A DNA stretch of 64,000 bases from the NCBI RefSeq assembly GCF_025060755.1, contig NZ_JANYUY010000044.1:1-64000 (forward strand), written 5' to 3'. Positions 23,633 through 33,149 of this stretch are shown here, piece by piece. The DNA is from Paenibacillus doosanensis (GTDB lineage: Bacteria; Bacillota; Bacilli; Paenibacillales; NBRC-103111). The translations under genes were made by a program, and so were the position numbers. The notes under the pieces were generated by a model that saw only the letters and a program-made list of their open reading frames with translations, did no database searches and was not told the DNA's origin. Position 1 is the first letter of the stretch; each line of letters begins with the position of its first letter.

Positions 23633-24295
23633 ATGAAAAAATTGCAATTGCTTCAGCAAATGACAACCGAGGGCGTCGTAGCGGTGCTCCGCGGCGAGAC
23701 GCCGGAGGAAGTCGTCGAGATGGCGGAGCAAGCCATCGAGGGCGGCATTAAGGTCATCGAAGTGACGATGACCGTGCCGTTCGCATTGCAAGCGATCGAG
23801 AAGCTTGCGAAGAAATATTCCAGCACGACGCAGGACCCGTCCAAATACGCCATCATCGGCGTAGGCACGGTACTGGACCCGGAGACGGCGCGTGCTGCGA
23901 TTTTGAGCGGGTCCGAGTTCGTCGTAGGACCTTCGCTGAACCCGGTTACGGTAACGCTGTGCAACCGGTACCGCGTGCCTGTCATGCCCGGGGTGATGAC
24001 GGTCCATGAGATCCAGCAGGCGCTGGAGCTCGGCGTGGACATCGTCAAGCTGTTCCCGGGCAACCTGTATTCGCCGGCGACGATTAAGGCGATCAAAGGC
24101 CCTATGCCGCAGGCGAACATCATGCCGACAGGCGGCGTGTCGCTCAGCAACTTGGCCGAGTGGGTGAAAGCCGGCGCCGTGGCGGTAGGGATCGGTTCCG
24201 ATTTGACGACCGAGGCGGTCAAAGAGCGCAACTACAGCCTTGTTGCGAAGAAAGCGGCTCAATATATCGAAGCGTATCGCGCGGCTAAGCAATAA
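23633..24295 (+). CDS. kdgA: KDPG aldolase
   Basis: 220 residues, the length of Eda/KdgA. Family features: VVAVLRGETPEEV (Arg20), IEVTMTVPF (Glu43), IGVGTV, and the Schiff-base lysine in VDIVKLFPGN (Lys139). It splits 2-keto-3-deoxy-6-phosphogluconate to pyruvate and glyceraldehyde 3-phosphate, completing the pathway. It starts 24 bases after kdgK, behind GGAGAG, and a strong terminator follows. Confidence 0.93.
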   Translation: MKKLQLLQQMTTEGVVAVLRGETPEEVVEMAEQAIEGGIKVIEVTMTVPFALQAIEKLAKKYSSTTQDPSKYAIIGVGTVLDPETARAAILSGSEFVVGPSLNPVTVTLCNRYRVPVMPGVMTVHEIQQALELGVDIVKLFPGNLYSPATIKAIKGPMPQANIMPTGGVSLSNLAEWVKAGAVAVGIGSDLTTEAVKERNYSLVAKKAAQYIEAYRAAKQ

Positions 24296-24314
24296 TAGCG
24301 GCGCTCTAAAAAAG

Positions 24315-24352
24315 AAGGCCACCGTCATAGTAGTAGTAGACGGTGGCCTTTT
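24315..24352 (+). terminator. Terminator of kduD-kdgK-kdgA
   Basis: AAGGCCACCGTC / GACGGTGGCCTT perfect 12-base-pair stem followed by TTTT. Confidence 0.9.
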
Positions 24353-24560
24353 GAGCTGTTAATTGAAGATTCCCCGAAAGTATAGCTTAATGGAGCGATC
24401 GAAGTTGATCGAAGGCAAGATTCCACTCGGATGTGGAACGCTTCGAATTAGATGCTCTTTCATGATTCGGTATGTACATGCTGACTGGCTGCCGGGGTTC
24501 GACCGACCACCGCGCAGCGGCGCAATGCGCGCGTTGGGTCGGCTCGCGGTCAGACACAAA

Positions 24561-24932
24561 CTACCAGCAAAGAGCCAGGCGGATGCTAAAGCAAGACGAG
24601 GGTCCGGCCGGTTGGAATTGTAAGGTGATCCCGTTGGGATTAAACCCGACCGTATAGGGGGTACGGATTCCTGCCGTATGAATAAGATTTTTCACATCCT
24701 GAATTTTATTTTGGGCGGCGGATTCTTTTATTTGTTTGGCGAACCCGGGATTGAAAGCGACGCTGTTCATGAATTGATGCATTTCGGCGGCAGGCGTAAG
24801 CAGCTGCTTAGCCGCGTATTGAAATTGTTCCACATTGCCCGGGTCCGTTGTCGGCATAGGAACCCTTGTATACCAAGCGGGATAGGGCGAATACATAACC
24901 GGATAAGGATTTGAATAGAAAGGATAAGTCAT
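24561..24932 (-). CDS. Small Tyr/Pro-rich protein, possibly spore-associated
   Basis: 123 residues; function not recognised. The N-terminus is rich in Tyr and Pro (MTYPFYSNPYPVMYSPYPAWY), as in small spore coat and inner coat proteins. The remainder (MHQFMNSVAFNPGFAKQIKESAAQNKIQDVKNLIHTAGI) is helical and ends in a hydrophobic CFSIRLALCW. GGAGGAG lies nine bases before the ATG. It is monocistronic between the kdgA terminator and the gltB terminator. The coat suggestion rests on composition only. Confidence 0.6.
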   Translation of the reverse strand: MTYPFYSNPYPVMYSPYPAWYTRVPMPTTDPGNVEQFQYAAKQLLTPAAEMHQFMNSVAFNPGFAKQIKESAAQNKIQDVKNLIHTAGIRTPYTVGFNPNGITLQFQPAGPSSCFSIRLALCW

Positions 24933-25111
24933 ACACTTTCACTCCTCCGTCAGCTGTTTCCTCCATAGTATATGGGTGCCGCCGGCGAAGGGTTCAATGA
25001 TCCTAGAGGCTGCACGAAACGTAAGGGCATTAATCGCTGAACGAATGTGTGTGACGGGAACGGCAATGAAAATGCGTAAGGAAGTCCTTTGCACCTCGCC
25101 GTACGCATAAC

Positions 25112-25152
25112 AAAAAATCCCGCAGGAACGCGAAGGCTCCTGTGGGATTTTT
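25112..25152 (-). terminator. Terminator of gltB (bidirectional-looking)
   Basis: AAAAATCCCACAGGAGCC / GGTTCCTGCGGGATTTTT-type stem with A and T tracts on both sides, 17 bases after the gltB stop. Confidence 0.88.
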
Positions 25153-25169
25153 AACTTAAGCCAATGAAC

Positions 25170-28100
25170 TTATTCGGTAGCGACCGATTGGTCGGCTTGC
25201 AGGTTCACCGGTGCGATACGCACGAAGCTGGTTTCAAGGTTCGCCAGCAAGTAAGCTGCTTTCTCGGCGGCTTCGGTTTGACCGGAAGCCAGCAGTTCTT
25301 GATGGTAGGCGCCGAGCAGTTCGTTCAGATCCTTGATGCTTTGTGGACCGACCGGCTCGATTTTCACTTTCGCGCCTTTGGCGATACGGCGTTCGATAGC
25401 CGCAATGTCCATACCCATTTCAGGGTTCAGACGTTGATAGATGACACCGCCGGTCATCCCTGCGCAAATCCATGGACCCGGATCGCCCAGTACGACGGCG
25501 CGGCCGTTGGTCATGTACTCGAACGCGAAGCCTTTCAGATTCGCGCGGGCAGCAAGACCGCCGAGCTCATCCTCAAGCGGAGACGTAATTTCGCCGCCGA
25601 AGACAACGTCTGCACCGGAGAAGCGGATGCAGGCGCGAGTATCCGCATTGCCCTGGATCAGGAACAAACCCTTTTGCGCACCGTATCCGAACGACTTACC
25701 TACGGAACCGTTGATGAACTGGCCGTGAGTGCCAGGCGATTTCAGAATCGCCACTTTACCGCCGAATGCCATTTTGCCGACGCCGTCTTCGGCACCGCCG
25801 TGAACGGTAATGTCGACGCCGCGGGCATTAAATGCGCCGAGGCCGTTACCGGGAACGGAACCGTCCGTCAATGTGAGCGATACCGGAGGCAATTCGTCAT
25901 AGCTTCCGTCGAAACGGTCTCTGACGCGATGGCTGGCATAGCGGCTTCCCAAGATACGGGATTCCGCGTCCACTTTGGACCATCTGCGGCTGATTGGAGC
26001 GTCGAAGGACAAGGAATCCGGGAAAAATTCTTGACCTTCGGCACCGGCTGCGATACGGATATCGGAGGATACTGTAGCCGCTGCTTCCAGCTGAGCATCT
26101 TGAGCGGCAGCGAAGGAAAGCGGAGCCGGACGCAGGATGTCGGACAAGTCGATTTTATCCAGGCAGCTAATTTGCTGCAGCAGGTCGGAACGGCCGACAA
26201 GCTCTTGCGCGCTGGAGAAGCCGAGTTGAGCGACGATCTCGCGGATTTCTTGACCCATGCCTCCGTACAGGCGAACGAGGGAATCGACCGCCGTTTCAAA
26301 GACGCGCGGCACGAAGCGGCGAAGACCTTTTTCTTCGGCTTCCTCCATCGAGTCGATTTGCGTTGCGATACCGACGTGGCAAGTGTCCAGATGGCAGCCG
26401 CGGCAGGTGGTGCAGCCGATAGCCTGCATGGAAATACTGCCGAATCCGCAGCGGTTGGCGCCGAGCATCATCATTTTGACCACGTCTGCGCCGGATTTCA
26501 AGCCGCCGTCGGACCACAGCTCGACTTTGTGACGAAGTCCTGCTTCGATCAAAGCGACGTGAGCCAATTTCGTACCGATTTCGGTAGGCAGGCCTACATG
26601 CGTCAAGGAGTGGATACGAGCCGCACCGGTACCGCCGTCGAAGCCGGACAGCGTAATGACGTCTGCACCCGCTTTGGCAACACCTACGGCAATCGTACCG
26701 ATACCCGGAACGACAGGAACTTTAACATTGATTTTGGCTTTGCGGCCGCTTGCTTCTTTCAGCTCGGAGATGATTTGCGCCAAATCCTCGATAGAGTAAA
26801 TATCGTGGTTGTTGGACGGCGAGATCAAGTCGGAACCGATCGTAGCGTTACGGGCTGCCGCGATCTTGGCTGTAACCTTGGAGCCCGGCAGGTGACCGCC
26901 TTCGCCCGGTTTTGCGCCTTGACCGATTTTGATTTCGAGGAAGGCTACGGCATTAGCCAATTCCACGTTGATGCCGAAACGTCCGGATGCGACTTGCGCG
27001 CCGCGCGTTCTTTTGTAACGGCCGAGCATATCTTTAATCTCTCCGCCTTCGCCGTTCATGGTGACCATGTTCAGACGCTCGCCGGCTTCCGCATAAGCGC
27101 GGAACGCGGTTTCGTTCTGGGAACCGAACGACATGGAGGAGATCAGCATTGGCAAATCGTGACCGCCGATACCGATATCGACTTGAGCAGGGTCCAGAGG
27201 CTTGCGGCCTTCCTGATGCGACTTGTCAAAGTTGAAGTCGGCAACGTGACGGATGGAAATCGGATTGCGTTTTTCTTCTTCGCGCAGCTTATCGCGGTAG
27301 TCGCTGTAAGGCGCCGTTCCTGCAGCCGCCTCGCCCAGAGCCTTCCACATCCGTTGGAAAAAGTGGAAATTGCGGGCCGCTTTGGCTTTCGGATTCGAGA
27401 AGTCCATATGACGGGCTTCCGCGTCCTTCTCCAGCTCGGCAAAGCCGGTACCTGCGTTATCGCTGCCCAAGTAGTTGACGATATCCAGCACATCGGATAC
27501 TTCCGGCTTCAGGCCGATCGACGAGAAGAAGCGGGTGTAACCGCGCAGCTCGTGCGTACCGATGGTGGAGATCACTTTCTCCAAGCCTTTGGTCAAAGCG
27601 GCGTACACTTTGCGTGCGGCCGGAGCACCGTTCTTGTTTGCGGCTGTAGCAAACAGCAAGTACGGAGATACGATATCGACGCCAAGACCGCAGGCAACCG
27701 CGATATCATGCAGATTGCGGATAGCGCCCGTGCGCAGCACAACGGTCGTTTGACGGCGCAGGTTGTCGCCGAGCGACAATTTTTCCGCGCGAAGTGCGAT
27801 GTCGACTTTGGAAACGGCCAGATGCGGGTCCATGAACAGACGGTCGTTTTGATGCGTACCGGCGTCGTCCAGAATGAGCAGCACGGAACCGTTCTTCACC
27901 GCAGCGATAGCATCGGCGGCCAGTTGGTCCAAAGCGTCCTTCAAGGATGTTCCGCGGGCGAACGTAAGCGACAGCGTCGTTACGGCTTGCTCGCCTTGCG
28001 CTGTGAACAAAGCGCGCAGCTGCTCAAAGCTTGGTTGCCCGATCTCTGCCAAGGAGTCGATGCCGTTGCTGCCTTCCAATACAAGCGGCGTCAGCAGCTC

Positions 28101-29720
28101 GACGCGGAGGCGGGAGTCCGGCTGTCCGTATACTTTCGGACGAGGACCGACAACGACGCGGGTGGAGAAATGCTCCATTTCGCGGTCGCGGTCAATCGCA
28201 GGGTTCGTTACGACGGCTACGCTCTCTTTGATGAAGTCGGGAATATTCTGGCGCTCCCAGTTAATACATGCATGCGGTCCGTCATGGCCTAAGGAACGAA
28301 TCGGTTCTGCACCGGTTTCGGACATCGTTTCGATCATTTGGATGCCTTCGCGGTCCCAGCCAAATGAGCTGTACAGCGCATCGGTAACGACAACATCTTC
28401 CTGAGCGGCCGCTTCGATTGCAGGCAATTCATCCTTCAGATGCTTGCGCATGCCTTGGAACTGAATTCGTTTGCTGGCACGCTCGTACACCAGATCTTGC
28501 ACGGCGGAATACGGGATGACTTGGACGTGCTCGCCCGGCGTAAGGATGACGCCGACTTTTTCGCCCGGAGCGATCGGTTTCGGATCGGCTACCATCTCGT
28601 CAACCGTAATGACGCCTTGCTCGGAGGAGAAGTACAGCGATGTTTCGCTCTCTACCATCCATACCGGACGAAGACCGAGCGCATCGACGCTGAAAATACA
28701 TTCATTGCCGTAGCGGGATACGATACCGGCCGGGCCTTGAGCGTAATGGCCCCAAATTTGACGATAATATACATAAAGGTCTTGCAACTCAGGACGGAAT
28801 TGTTTCATTTCGTTGATAATAGGAGGGAATACGACTTCCATAGCTTCAAACAGACTGATGCCGAAGCGGTGAATGAAGGTCTCGATCGTGCGGTTCATGT
28901 CTTGGGAGTCGCTGCCGCTCTCAACGAGCTGGACGCCGACCATGTCCGCCTCAAGGCGCATTTTCTTCACCGTATTGATTTCTCCGTTATGGCCGAGCAA
29001 CGAGAACGGTTGTACACGGAAGAAGCTGGATTGCGTGTTGGTGGAATAACGGTTGTGACCGATGGTGACTTGAGCAGCAAACAACGGATCGCGGGTATCG
29101 TTGTAGTATTTAGGAAGAATGCTGGCGGCGCCCATCACTTTGTAAGCGGCGGTTACGTTGCTGAGGGTAGCTACGTGCACGGTATAGCGGTTTTCGATAG
29201 CTACGTGAAGCTCGAACAGATGGTCCGCCACTACAACTTCTTTCTTGTCACAGATCGCGGCGATTTGCCAGAAGGTAGGCTCGTCGTTGCGGCCGTTCTC
29301 GCCAAGCACGCTGCTGTCGACCTGATTTTCTTGTTCCATTATAATGGAAACCTCGAATTGGGCGAACAGCTCGCGAATGCCTTGCTGCATGTCGGCCACC
29401 GAAATATCCAGTTTGCGAGGAACGAAGATATGGGCGACAGAGAAACGCTCGTCATAAGCGAGTTTGCCGTCCAGACCGGCATCCGTCAATTTTTTCTCCC
29501 AAAGCGCTCTTGGAATGTCGGTCAAAATACCGCATCCGTCGCCTTCGCCGTTAATAAAGCCCGAACGATGTTCCATTTTGACAAGGGCATCAATCGTTTT
29601 CTGAATATTATCGCGAGATGGGAAACCGTCCTTCTCTACGATGCAGATGATACCGCAGCTGTCGTGCTCAGTACCTAACAAATTCTGAAAACGGCCTTCG
29701 TTACGCATTATTTCATTCAT
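25170..29720 (-). CDS. gltB: Glutamate synthase large subunit
   Basis: About 1,516 residues. The N-terminal Ntn glutaminase begins with catalytic Cys22 (HDSCGIICIVEK) after a propeptide. The central and FMN-binding synthase domain contains KPGEGGHLPGSKVT and GGTGAARIHSLTHVGLPTE. The 3Fe-4S cysteines are in CTTCRGCHLDTCHVG. The C-terminal GXGXG beta-helix includes GNGLGAFNARGVDITVHGGAEDGVGK. It makes glutamate from 2-oxoglutarate and glutamine, normally with a small subunit GltD that supplies electrons. The start is uncertain: ATG 29720 is used, but GGGAGGTGAC lies 21 bases further upstream, followed by no standard start at good spacing. gltD is not adjacent. Confidence 0.93.
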   Translation of the reverse strand: MNEIMRNEGRFQNLLGTEHDSCGIICIVEKDGFPSRDNIQKTIDALVKMEHRSGFINGEGDGCGILTDIPRALWEKKLTDAGLDGKLAYDERFSVAHIFVPRKLDISVADMQQGIRELFAQFEVSIIMEQENQVDSSVLGENGRNDEPTFWQIAAICDKKEVVVADHLFELHVAIENRYTVHVATLSNVTAAYKVMGAASILPKYYNDTRDPLFAAQVTIGHNRYSTNTQSSFFRVQPFSLLGHNGEINTVKKMRLEADMVGVQLVESGSDSQDMNRTIETFIHRFGISLFEAMEVVFPPIINEMKQFRPELQDLYVYYRQIWGHYAQGPAGIVSRYGNECIFSVDALGLRPVWMVESETSLYFSSEQGVITVDEMVADPKPIAPGEKVGVILTPGEHVQVIPYSAVQDLVYERASKRIQFQGMRKHLKDELPAIEAAAQEDVVVTDALYSSFGWDREGIQMIETMSETGAEPIRSLGHDGPHACINWERQNIPDFIKESVAVVTNPAIDRDREMEHFSTRVVVGPRPKVYGQPDSRLRVELLTPLVLEGSNGIDSLAEIGQPSFEQLRALFTAQGEQAVTTLSLTFARGTSLKDALDQLAADAIAAVKNGSVLLILDDAGTHQNDRLFMDPHLAVSKVDIALRAEKLSLGDNLRRQTTVVLRTGAIRNLHDIAVACGLGVDIVSPYLLFATAANKNGAPAARKVYAALTKGLEKVISTIGTHELRGYTRFFSSIGLKPEVSDVLDIVNYLGSDNAGTGFAELEKDAEARHMDFSNPKAKAARNFHFFQRMWKALGEAAAGTAPYSDYRDKLREEEKRNPISIRHVADFNFDKSHQEGRKPLDPAQVDIGIGGHDLPMLISSMSFGSQNETAFRAYAEAGERLNMVTMNGEGGEIKDMLGRYKRTRGAQVASGRFGINVELANAVAFLEIKIGQGAKPGEGGHLPGSKVTAKIAAARNATIGSDLISPSNNHDIYSIEDLAQIISELKEASGRKAKINVKVPVVPGIGTIAVGVAKAGADVITLSGFDGGTGAARIHSLTHVGLPTEIGTKLAHVALIEAGLRHKVELWSDGGLKSGADVVKMMMLGANRCGFGSISMQAIGCTTCRGCHLDTCHVGIATQIDSMEEAEEKGLRRFVPRVFETAVDSLVRLYGGMGQEIREIVAQLGFSSAQELVGRSDLLQQISCLDKIDLSDILRPAPLSFAAAQDAQLEAAATVSSDIRIAAGAEGQEFFPDSLSFDAPISRRWSKVDAESRILGSRYASHRVRDRFDGSYDELPPVSLTLTDGSVPGNGLGAFNARGVDITVHGGAEDGVGKMAFGGKVAILKSPGTHGQFINGSVGKSFGYGAQKGLFLIQGNADTRACIRFSGADVVFGGEITSPLEDELGGLAARANLKGFAFEYMTNGRAVVLGDPGPWICAGMTGGVIYQRLNPEMGMDIAAIERRIAKGAKVKIEPVGPQSIKDLNELLGAYHQELLASGQTEAAEKAAYLLANLETSFVRIAPVNLQADQSVATE

Positions 29721-29836
29721 TTTTGTGGTCAGCAGGCTGACCGTCACCTCCCATAAAAAGTATGCGGGTCTAAATCGTCTTAAGCAAGGTTTGTTCATGT
29801 TCTTGCGGCGATAACAAAGCAGACTCAATTCATCCA

Positions 29837-29861
29837 ATACATTACATTGCATGTAATGTAT
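29837..29861 (-). repeat. Perfect 11-bp palindrome upstream of gltB
   Basis: ATACATTACAT-TGC-ATGTAATGTAT: perfect arms of 11 bases with a three-base spacer. A possible minus-strand promoter (TTATGC ... TATACA) overlaps it, so a dimeric repressor or activator of gltB is plausible. It does not match the GlnR/TnrA consensus cleanly. Confidence 0.6.
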
Positions 29862-30556
29862 AAAAATTCATTTTTTCTGCATAATTAGGCTCCGCTGCTG
29901 CTTGTCGTAGGCGCTGTAAAGCGTTGGTGTGCGAGGCAACAAAAAAATAAAATGTGCCCACCTCGTCAAAATGAGCGCATATCGATACGGCCAACATGCC
30001 AAAAACCTTATGAATTAGCCGATTTTATTACAAATAAAGTATTTATAGAATATCACGAAATTGCTGGTTGCACAATAGAACTTTGAATGGAAACGGGCCC
30101 TGTAAGCGCTGTCTATTTTGCATAATTGGTGAATAAAGGCAAAAAACTCACATTTATGGCATGTTTATAAAAGCGAACAAAACATTACATGGACAAGGCG
30201 AAAGTTCGTTTTTTATTTGAAAAAAGCTGACATGGGAAATATCAGCATATTTGGTACCAGTATGTTGTAAATATTTTTACCATTTAAAAATAACCATTAT
30301 TTACTGAAAAAATCATCTTTGGAGAAAAAAACTCTGAAAATAACGGAGCCGAGTGCAGATTCGCCCAATAGGACGTCCGCCCACGACTGCGAAGATGAAC
30401 CGATTGCGGAAAAAAGAATCTCCCCAATTGTTCTATGTCCTCAAATGTTACATCGGTCCGCTGCGGTTGCGTGGGCGCTGCTTTATTAGATTATGCTGCG
30501 GCCGCACACATCGTTCTTATCCCGGCGGCGGACATTTCATTTAAGACGGTGGTGTT
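29862..30556. other. AT-rich intergenic region between gltB and hemL
   Basis: About 700 bases without a credible gene on either strand. The centre (30000-30340) is very AT-rich. TGTAAGCGCTGTCT at 30101-30114 fits the catabolite-response consensus TGWAANCGNTNWCA with one mismatch; CcpA control of gltB is known in Bacillus but this site is distant. Nothing else stands out. Confidence 0.45.
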
Positions 30557-30588
30557 AAAAAAAGAACCGCCGCGGGAAGCGGCGATTC
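30557..30588 (-). terminator. Terminator downstream of hemL
   Basis: On the minus strand CGCCGC-TTCCC-GCGGCG followed by GTTCTTTTTTT. Confidence 0.85.
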
Positions 30589-30638
30589 ATTGCATTATTT
30601 TTTCTATTCGGTTTGTTCCGGCTGTGTCCGGCCTCGGG

Positions 30639-32000
30639 CTACTTGTGCGCCCCGCTGCCGGCGGCGGACATCACTGAGAACGCTCGTCCGGCCGCTTCGA
30701 TCGTCTCGGCGATATCGGCTTCGGTATGAGCCGTCGTCATGAACCATGCCTCATACTTGGACGGAGCGAGGCAGATGCCCTGCTCCAGCATGAGCCGGAA
30801 AAAGCGGGCGAATTGCTCGCCGTCCGTATTCTGCGCTTCATCATAATCGGTCACCGGATGATCGCAGAAATGGGTGGAGAGAGCGCCGCGAATACGGTTG
30901 ATCGTCAGCGCGATGCCGTGCTCGCGCGCGGCTTCGGCCAGGCCGGCCTCGAGCCGGGCGGCCAGCCGATCGAGCCGGTCGTACACTCCCGGCTCGGCAA
31001 GCGCCTGCAGGCATGCGATGCCTGCGGAGATCGAAGCAGGGTTGCCCGCCATCGTCCCGGCTTGATAAGCCGGGCCCAAGGGCGCTACCTGCTCCATGAT
31101 GTCCTTGCGGCCCCCATAGGCCCCGATCGGCAGCCCGCCGCCGATGATTTTGCCGAGGGCCGTCAAGTCGGGCTCGATGGCCGCGAGGCTCGGCGCCTGA
31201 AGGCCATCGAACGTTTGCGCCGCTCCGTAATGGAAGCGGAACGCAGTGATCACCTCGTCGTAGATGACGAGGGAGCCGTGGCTGCGGGCGGCGGCGCACA
31301 GCCCTTCGAGGAAACCGGGCTTCGGCATGACCATGCCGAAGTTGCCGACGATGGGCTCGACCATCACCGCCGCGACGTCTTCGCCCCAACGCTCAAGCGC
31401 CGCGTGCAGCGCTTCGAGGTTGTTGAACGGCACCGTGATGACCTCGCTGGCGATACTCATCGGAATGCCGGCGCTGTCCGGGATGCCGAGGGTCGACGGG
31501 CCCGACCCCGCGGCGACAAGCACCAGATCGGAATGGCCGTGGTAGCAGCCGGCAAATTTGATGATCTTGTTGCGTCCGGAATAAGCTCGGGCCACCCGGA
31601 TCGTCGTCATGACGGCCTCGGTGCCGGAGTTGACGAAGCGCACTTTATCGAGCGACGGAATCGCCGATTTGATCATGCGAGCGAACTCGATTTCAAGCTC
31701 CGTCGGCGTGCCGTACAGCGTGCCGTTTTCGGCGGCGCGGCATATTGCGGCGGTCACTTGCGGATGGCCGTGACCCAGGATGATCGGGCCGTAGGCCGCT
31801 AAATAATCGATATAGCGGTTGCCGTCCTCATCCCAGAAGTAAGCGCCCTGCCCGCGCTTCATGAAGACGGGCGCGCCTCCTCCGACGGCCTTGAAGGAAC
31901 GGGAGGGGCTGTTCACCCCGCCGACGATATGCTGCAGCGCTTCTTTATAAAGCGCCTCCGAACGAGGCCGGTTTTTTGTTTGTATGGATGGCGATGTCAT
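30639..32000 (-). CDS. hemL: Glutamate-1-semialdehyde 2,1-aminomutase
   Basis: 453 residues, PLP fold type I aminotransferase. The PLP lysine is Lys284 in [18 protein letters not shown] and the cofactor Asp is in [37 protein letters not shown] and AGTMAGNP are diagnostic. It converts glutamate-1-semialdehyde to 5-aminolevulinate for haem synthesis. About 20 residues longer than typical and standing apart from a hem operon, it may be the second paralogue (GsaB/HemL2) common in Bacillales. ATG 32000 follows AAAAGGAG. Confidence 0.88.
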   Translation of the reverse strand: MTSPSIQTKNRPRSEALYKEALQHIVGGVNSPSRSFKAVGGGAPVFMKRGQGAYFWDEDGNRYIDYLAAYGPIILGHGHPQVTAAICRAAENGTLYGTPTELEIEFARMIKSAIPSLDKVRFVNSGTEAVMTTIRVARAYSGRNKIIKFAGCYHGHSDLVLVAAGSGPSTLGIPDSAGIPMSIASEVITVPFNNLEALHAALERWGEDVAAVMVEPIVGNFGMVMPKPGFLEGLCAAARSHGSLVIYDEVITAFRFHYGAAQTFDGLQAPSLAAIEPDLTALGKIIGGGLPIGAYGGRKDIMEQVAPLGPAYQAGTMAGNPASISAGIACLQALAEPGVYDRLDRLAARLEAGLAEAAREHGIALTINRIRGALSTHFCDHPVTDYDEAQNTDGEQFARFFRLMLEQGICLAPSKYEAWFMTTAHTEADIAETIEAAGRAFSVMSAAGSGAHK

Positions 32001-32180
32001 AAATAAGGACTCCTTTTCTTACCGCATCAGAATGTTTAAGATATTTACAGCGACAAATCGCGTATGAACAGCGGTTGGATTGGCGATAAAAATTTCCGCT
32101 AAGAAGCGGTCGCGCCTCTTTGAAAAGGACGTCGAAAGACGGTTTCCTCAAAGGCATGGGCCGTGCAGCCGGGACTGCTC

Positions 32181-32978
32181 TTAATGCAGCAGCAGCCCTT
32201 TGACGATAATGACCGCTTGGCCTTGGATAAGCACGCGTTCTCCCGACAGCCTGAGCTTCAGCTCGCCGGTCCGGGACGAGAGCTGTCTGGCTTTGAACTG
32301 GGTTTTGCCGAGCTTCTCCTTCCAGTACGGAGCCAGCGCGCAGTGAGCCGATCCGGTGACCGGGTCCTCATCGATGCCGAGGGCCGGGAAGAAGCAGCGG
32401 GAGACGAAATCGACCTCCGGATCGTCCGCCGGGCTTGTTACGATCAGGCCTCTTCCGGGCAGCTCCTTAAGCGCTCTGAAATCCGGCCGAAACTCCCGCA
32501 CCGCCTGCTCGCTTGGAAGCTCGATCAAATAATCCATCCGGTTCTTGTATACGGCCCTCGGTTCGAAACCTATCGCTTCCGCTAACTGCGGCGGGGCCTC
32601 GCAAGGAGATACGGGTTCCGCCGGGAAATTCAGCTCGATGCCGCCGTCGACTCTCTTGGCGGTCAGCAGGCCGCTGCGCGTATGGAAGCGAAGCTGCTCG
32701 ATCCGGTAGGCAACGCCGCTTTCCCACAGCACCTGAGCGCTGGCCAAGGTCGCGTGCCCGCATAAATCCACTTCTCCCGCCGGAGTAAACCAACGCAAAC
32801 GGTAGTTGCCGACTTGATCCATCGGACATAGAAAGGCGGTCTCGGACAAGTTCATCTCGGCCGCAACCTTCCTAAGCCATTTATCGTCGGGAGGGAATTC
32901 CTGTACCACGCATACCGCCGCGGGGTTTCCTGAAAAAGGGGAGGAGGTAAAGGCATCAACCGTATAAATAGGAATCAT
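32181..32978 (-). CDS. PhzF-family isomerase
   Basis: 265 residues. MIPIYTVDAFTSSPFSGNPAAVCVV is the classic PhzF start and Glu46 (NLSETAFL) corresponds to the catalytic Glu of PhzF. The second half repeats the diaminopimelate-epimerase-like fold, with GIDEDPVTGSAHCALAPYW. Family members isomerise small acids; the only well-known case makes phenazine, but there are no phenazine genes here, so substrate unknown. ATG 32978 has GAAGGAG nine bases upstream. Confidence 0.88.
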   Translation of the reverse strand: MIPIYTVDAFTSSPFSGNPAAVCVVQEFPPDDKWLRKVAAEMNLSETAFLCPMDQVGNYRLRWFTPAGEVDLCGHATLASAQVLWESGVAYRIEQLRFHTRSGLLTAKRVDGGIELNFPAEPVSPCEAPPQLAEAIGFEPRAVYKNRMDYLIELPSEQAVREFRPDFRALKELPGRGLIVTSPADDPEVDFVSRCFFPALGIDEDPVTGSAHCALAPYWKEKLGKTQFKARQLSSRTGELKLRLSGERVLIQGQAVIIVKGLLLH

Positions 32979-33079
32979 TCCGAACATCTCCTTCAAATTA
33001 AGATGCAGTTCCTTAAGCGATGGCCGACAAAGTGCTTCTCTCTATTATATTGTAAATGCCCGTTTTCTGAAAATGAAGG

Positions 33080-33119
33080 AAAAAGGAACCTGAGCTTGGA
33101 TCGCATCTCAAGGTTCCTC
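33080..33119 (-). terminator. Terminator of the LCP-family gene
   Basis: Minus-strand AGGAACCTTGAG / CTCAGGTTCCT stem followed by TTTTTCC, 30 bases after the stop. Confidence 0.85.
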
Positions 33120-33149
33120 TAAGCGAATATGCGGCTGCTTGCCCAGCGG

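Noticed and set aside
25164-28292. Very long open frame antisense to gltB (over 1,000 codons)
   Set aside because: Its residues are Arg/Gln/Val/His-rich without recognisable motifs, and it lies fully over the clear gltB frame. Third-position GC bias of gltB explains the absence of stops.
30353-30677. Short plus-strand frames between gltB and hemL
   Set aside because: No ribosome binding site; they run into the hemL terminator and hemL antisense sequence.
32181-32978. Phenazine biosynthesis gene phzF
   Set aside because: Only the isomerase family is supported. No phzA-E or phzG neighbours exist and the family is widespread with other or unknown roles.
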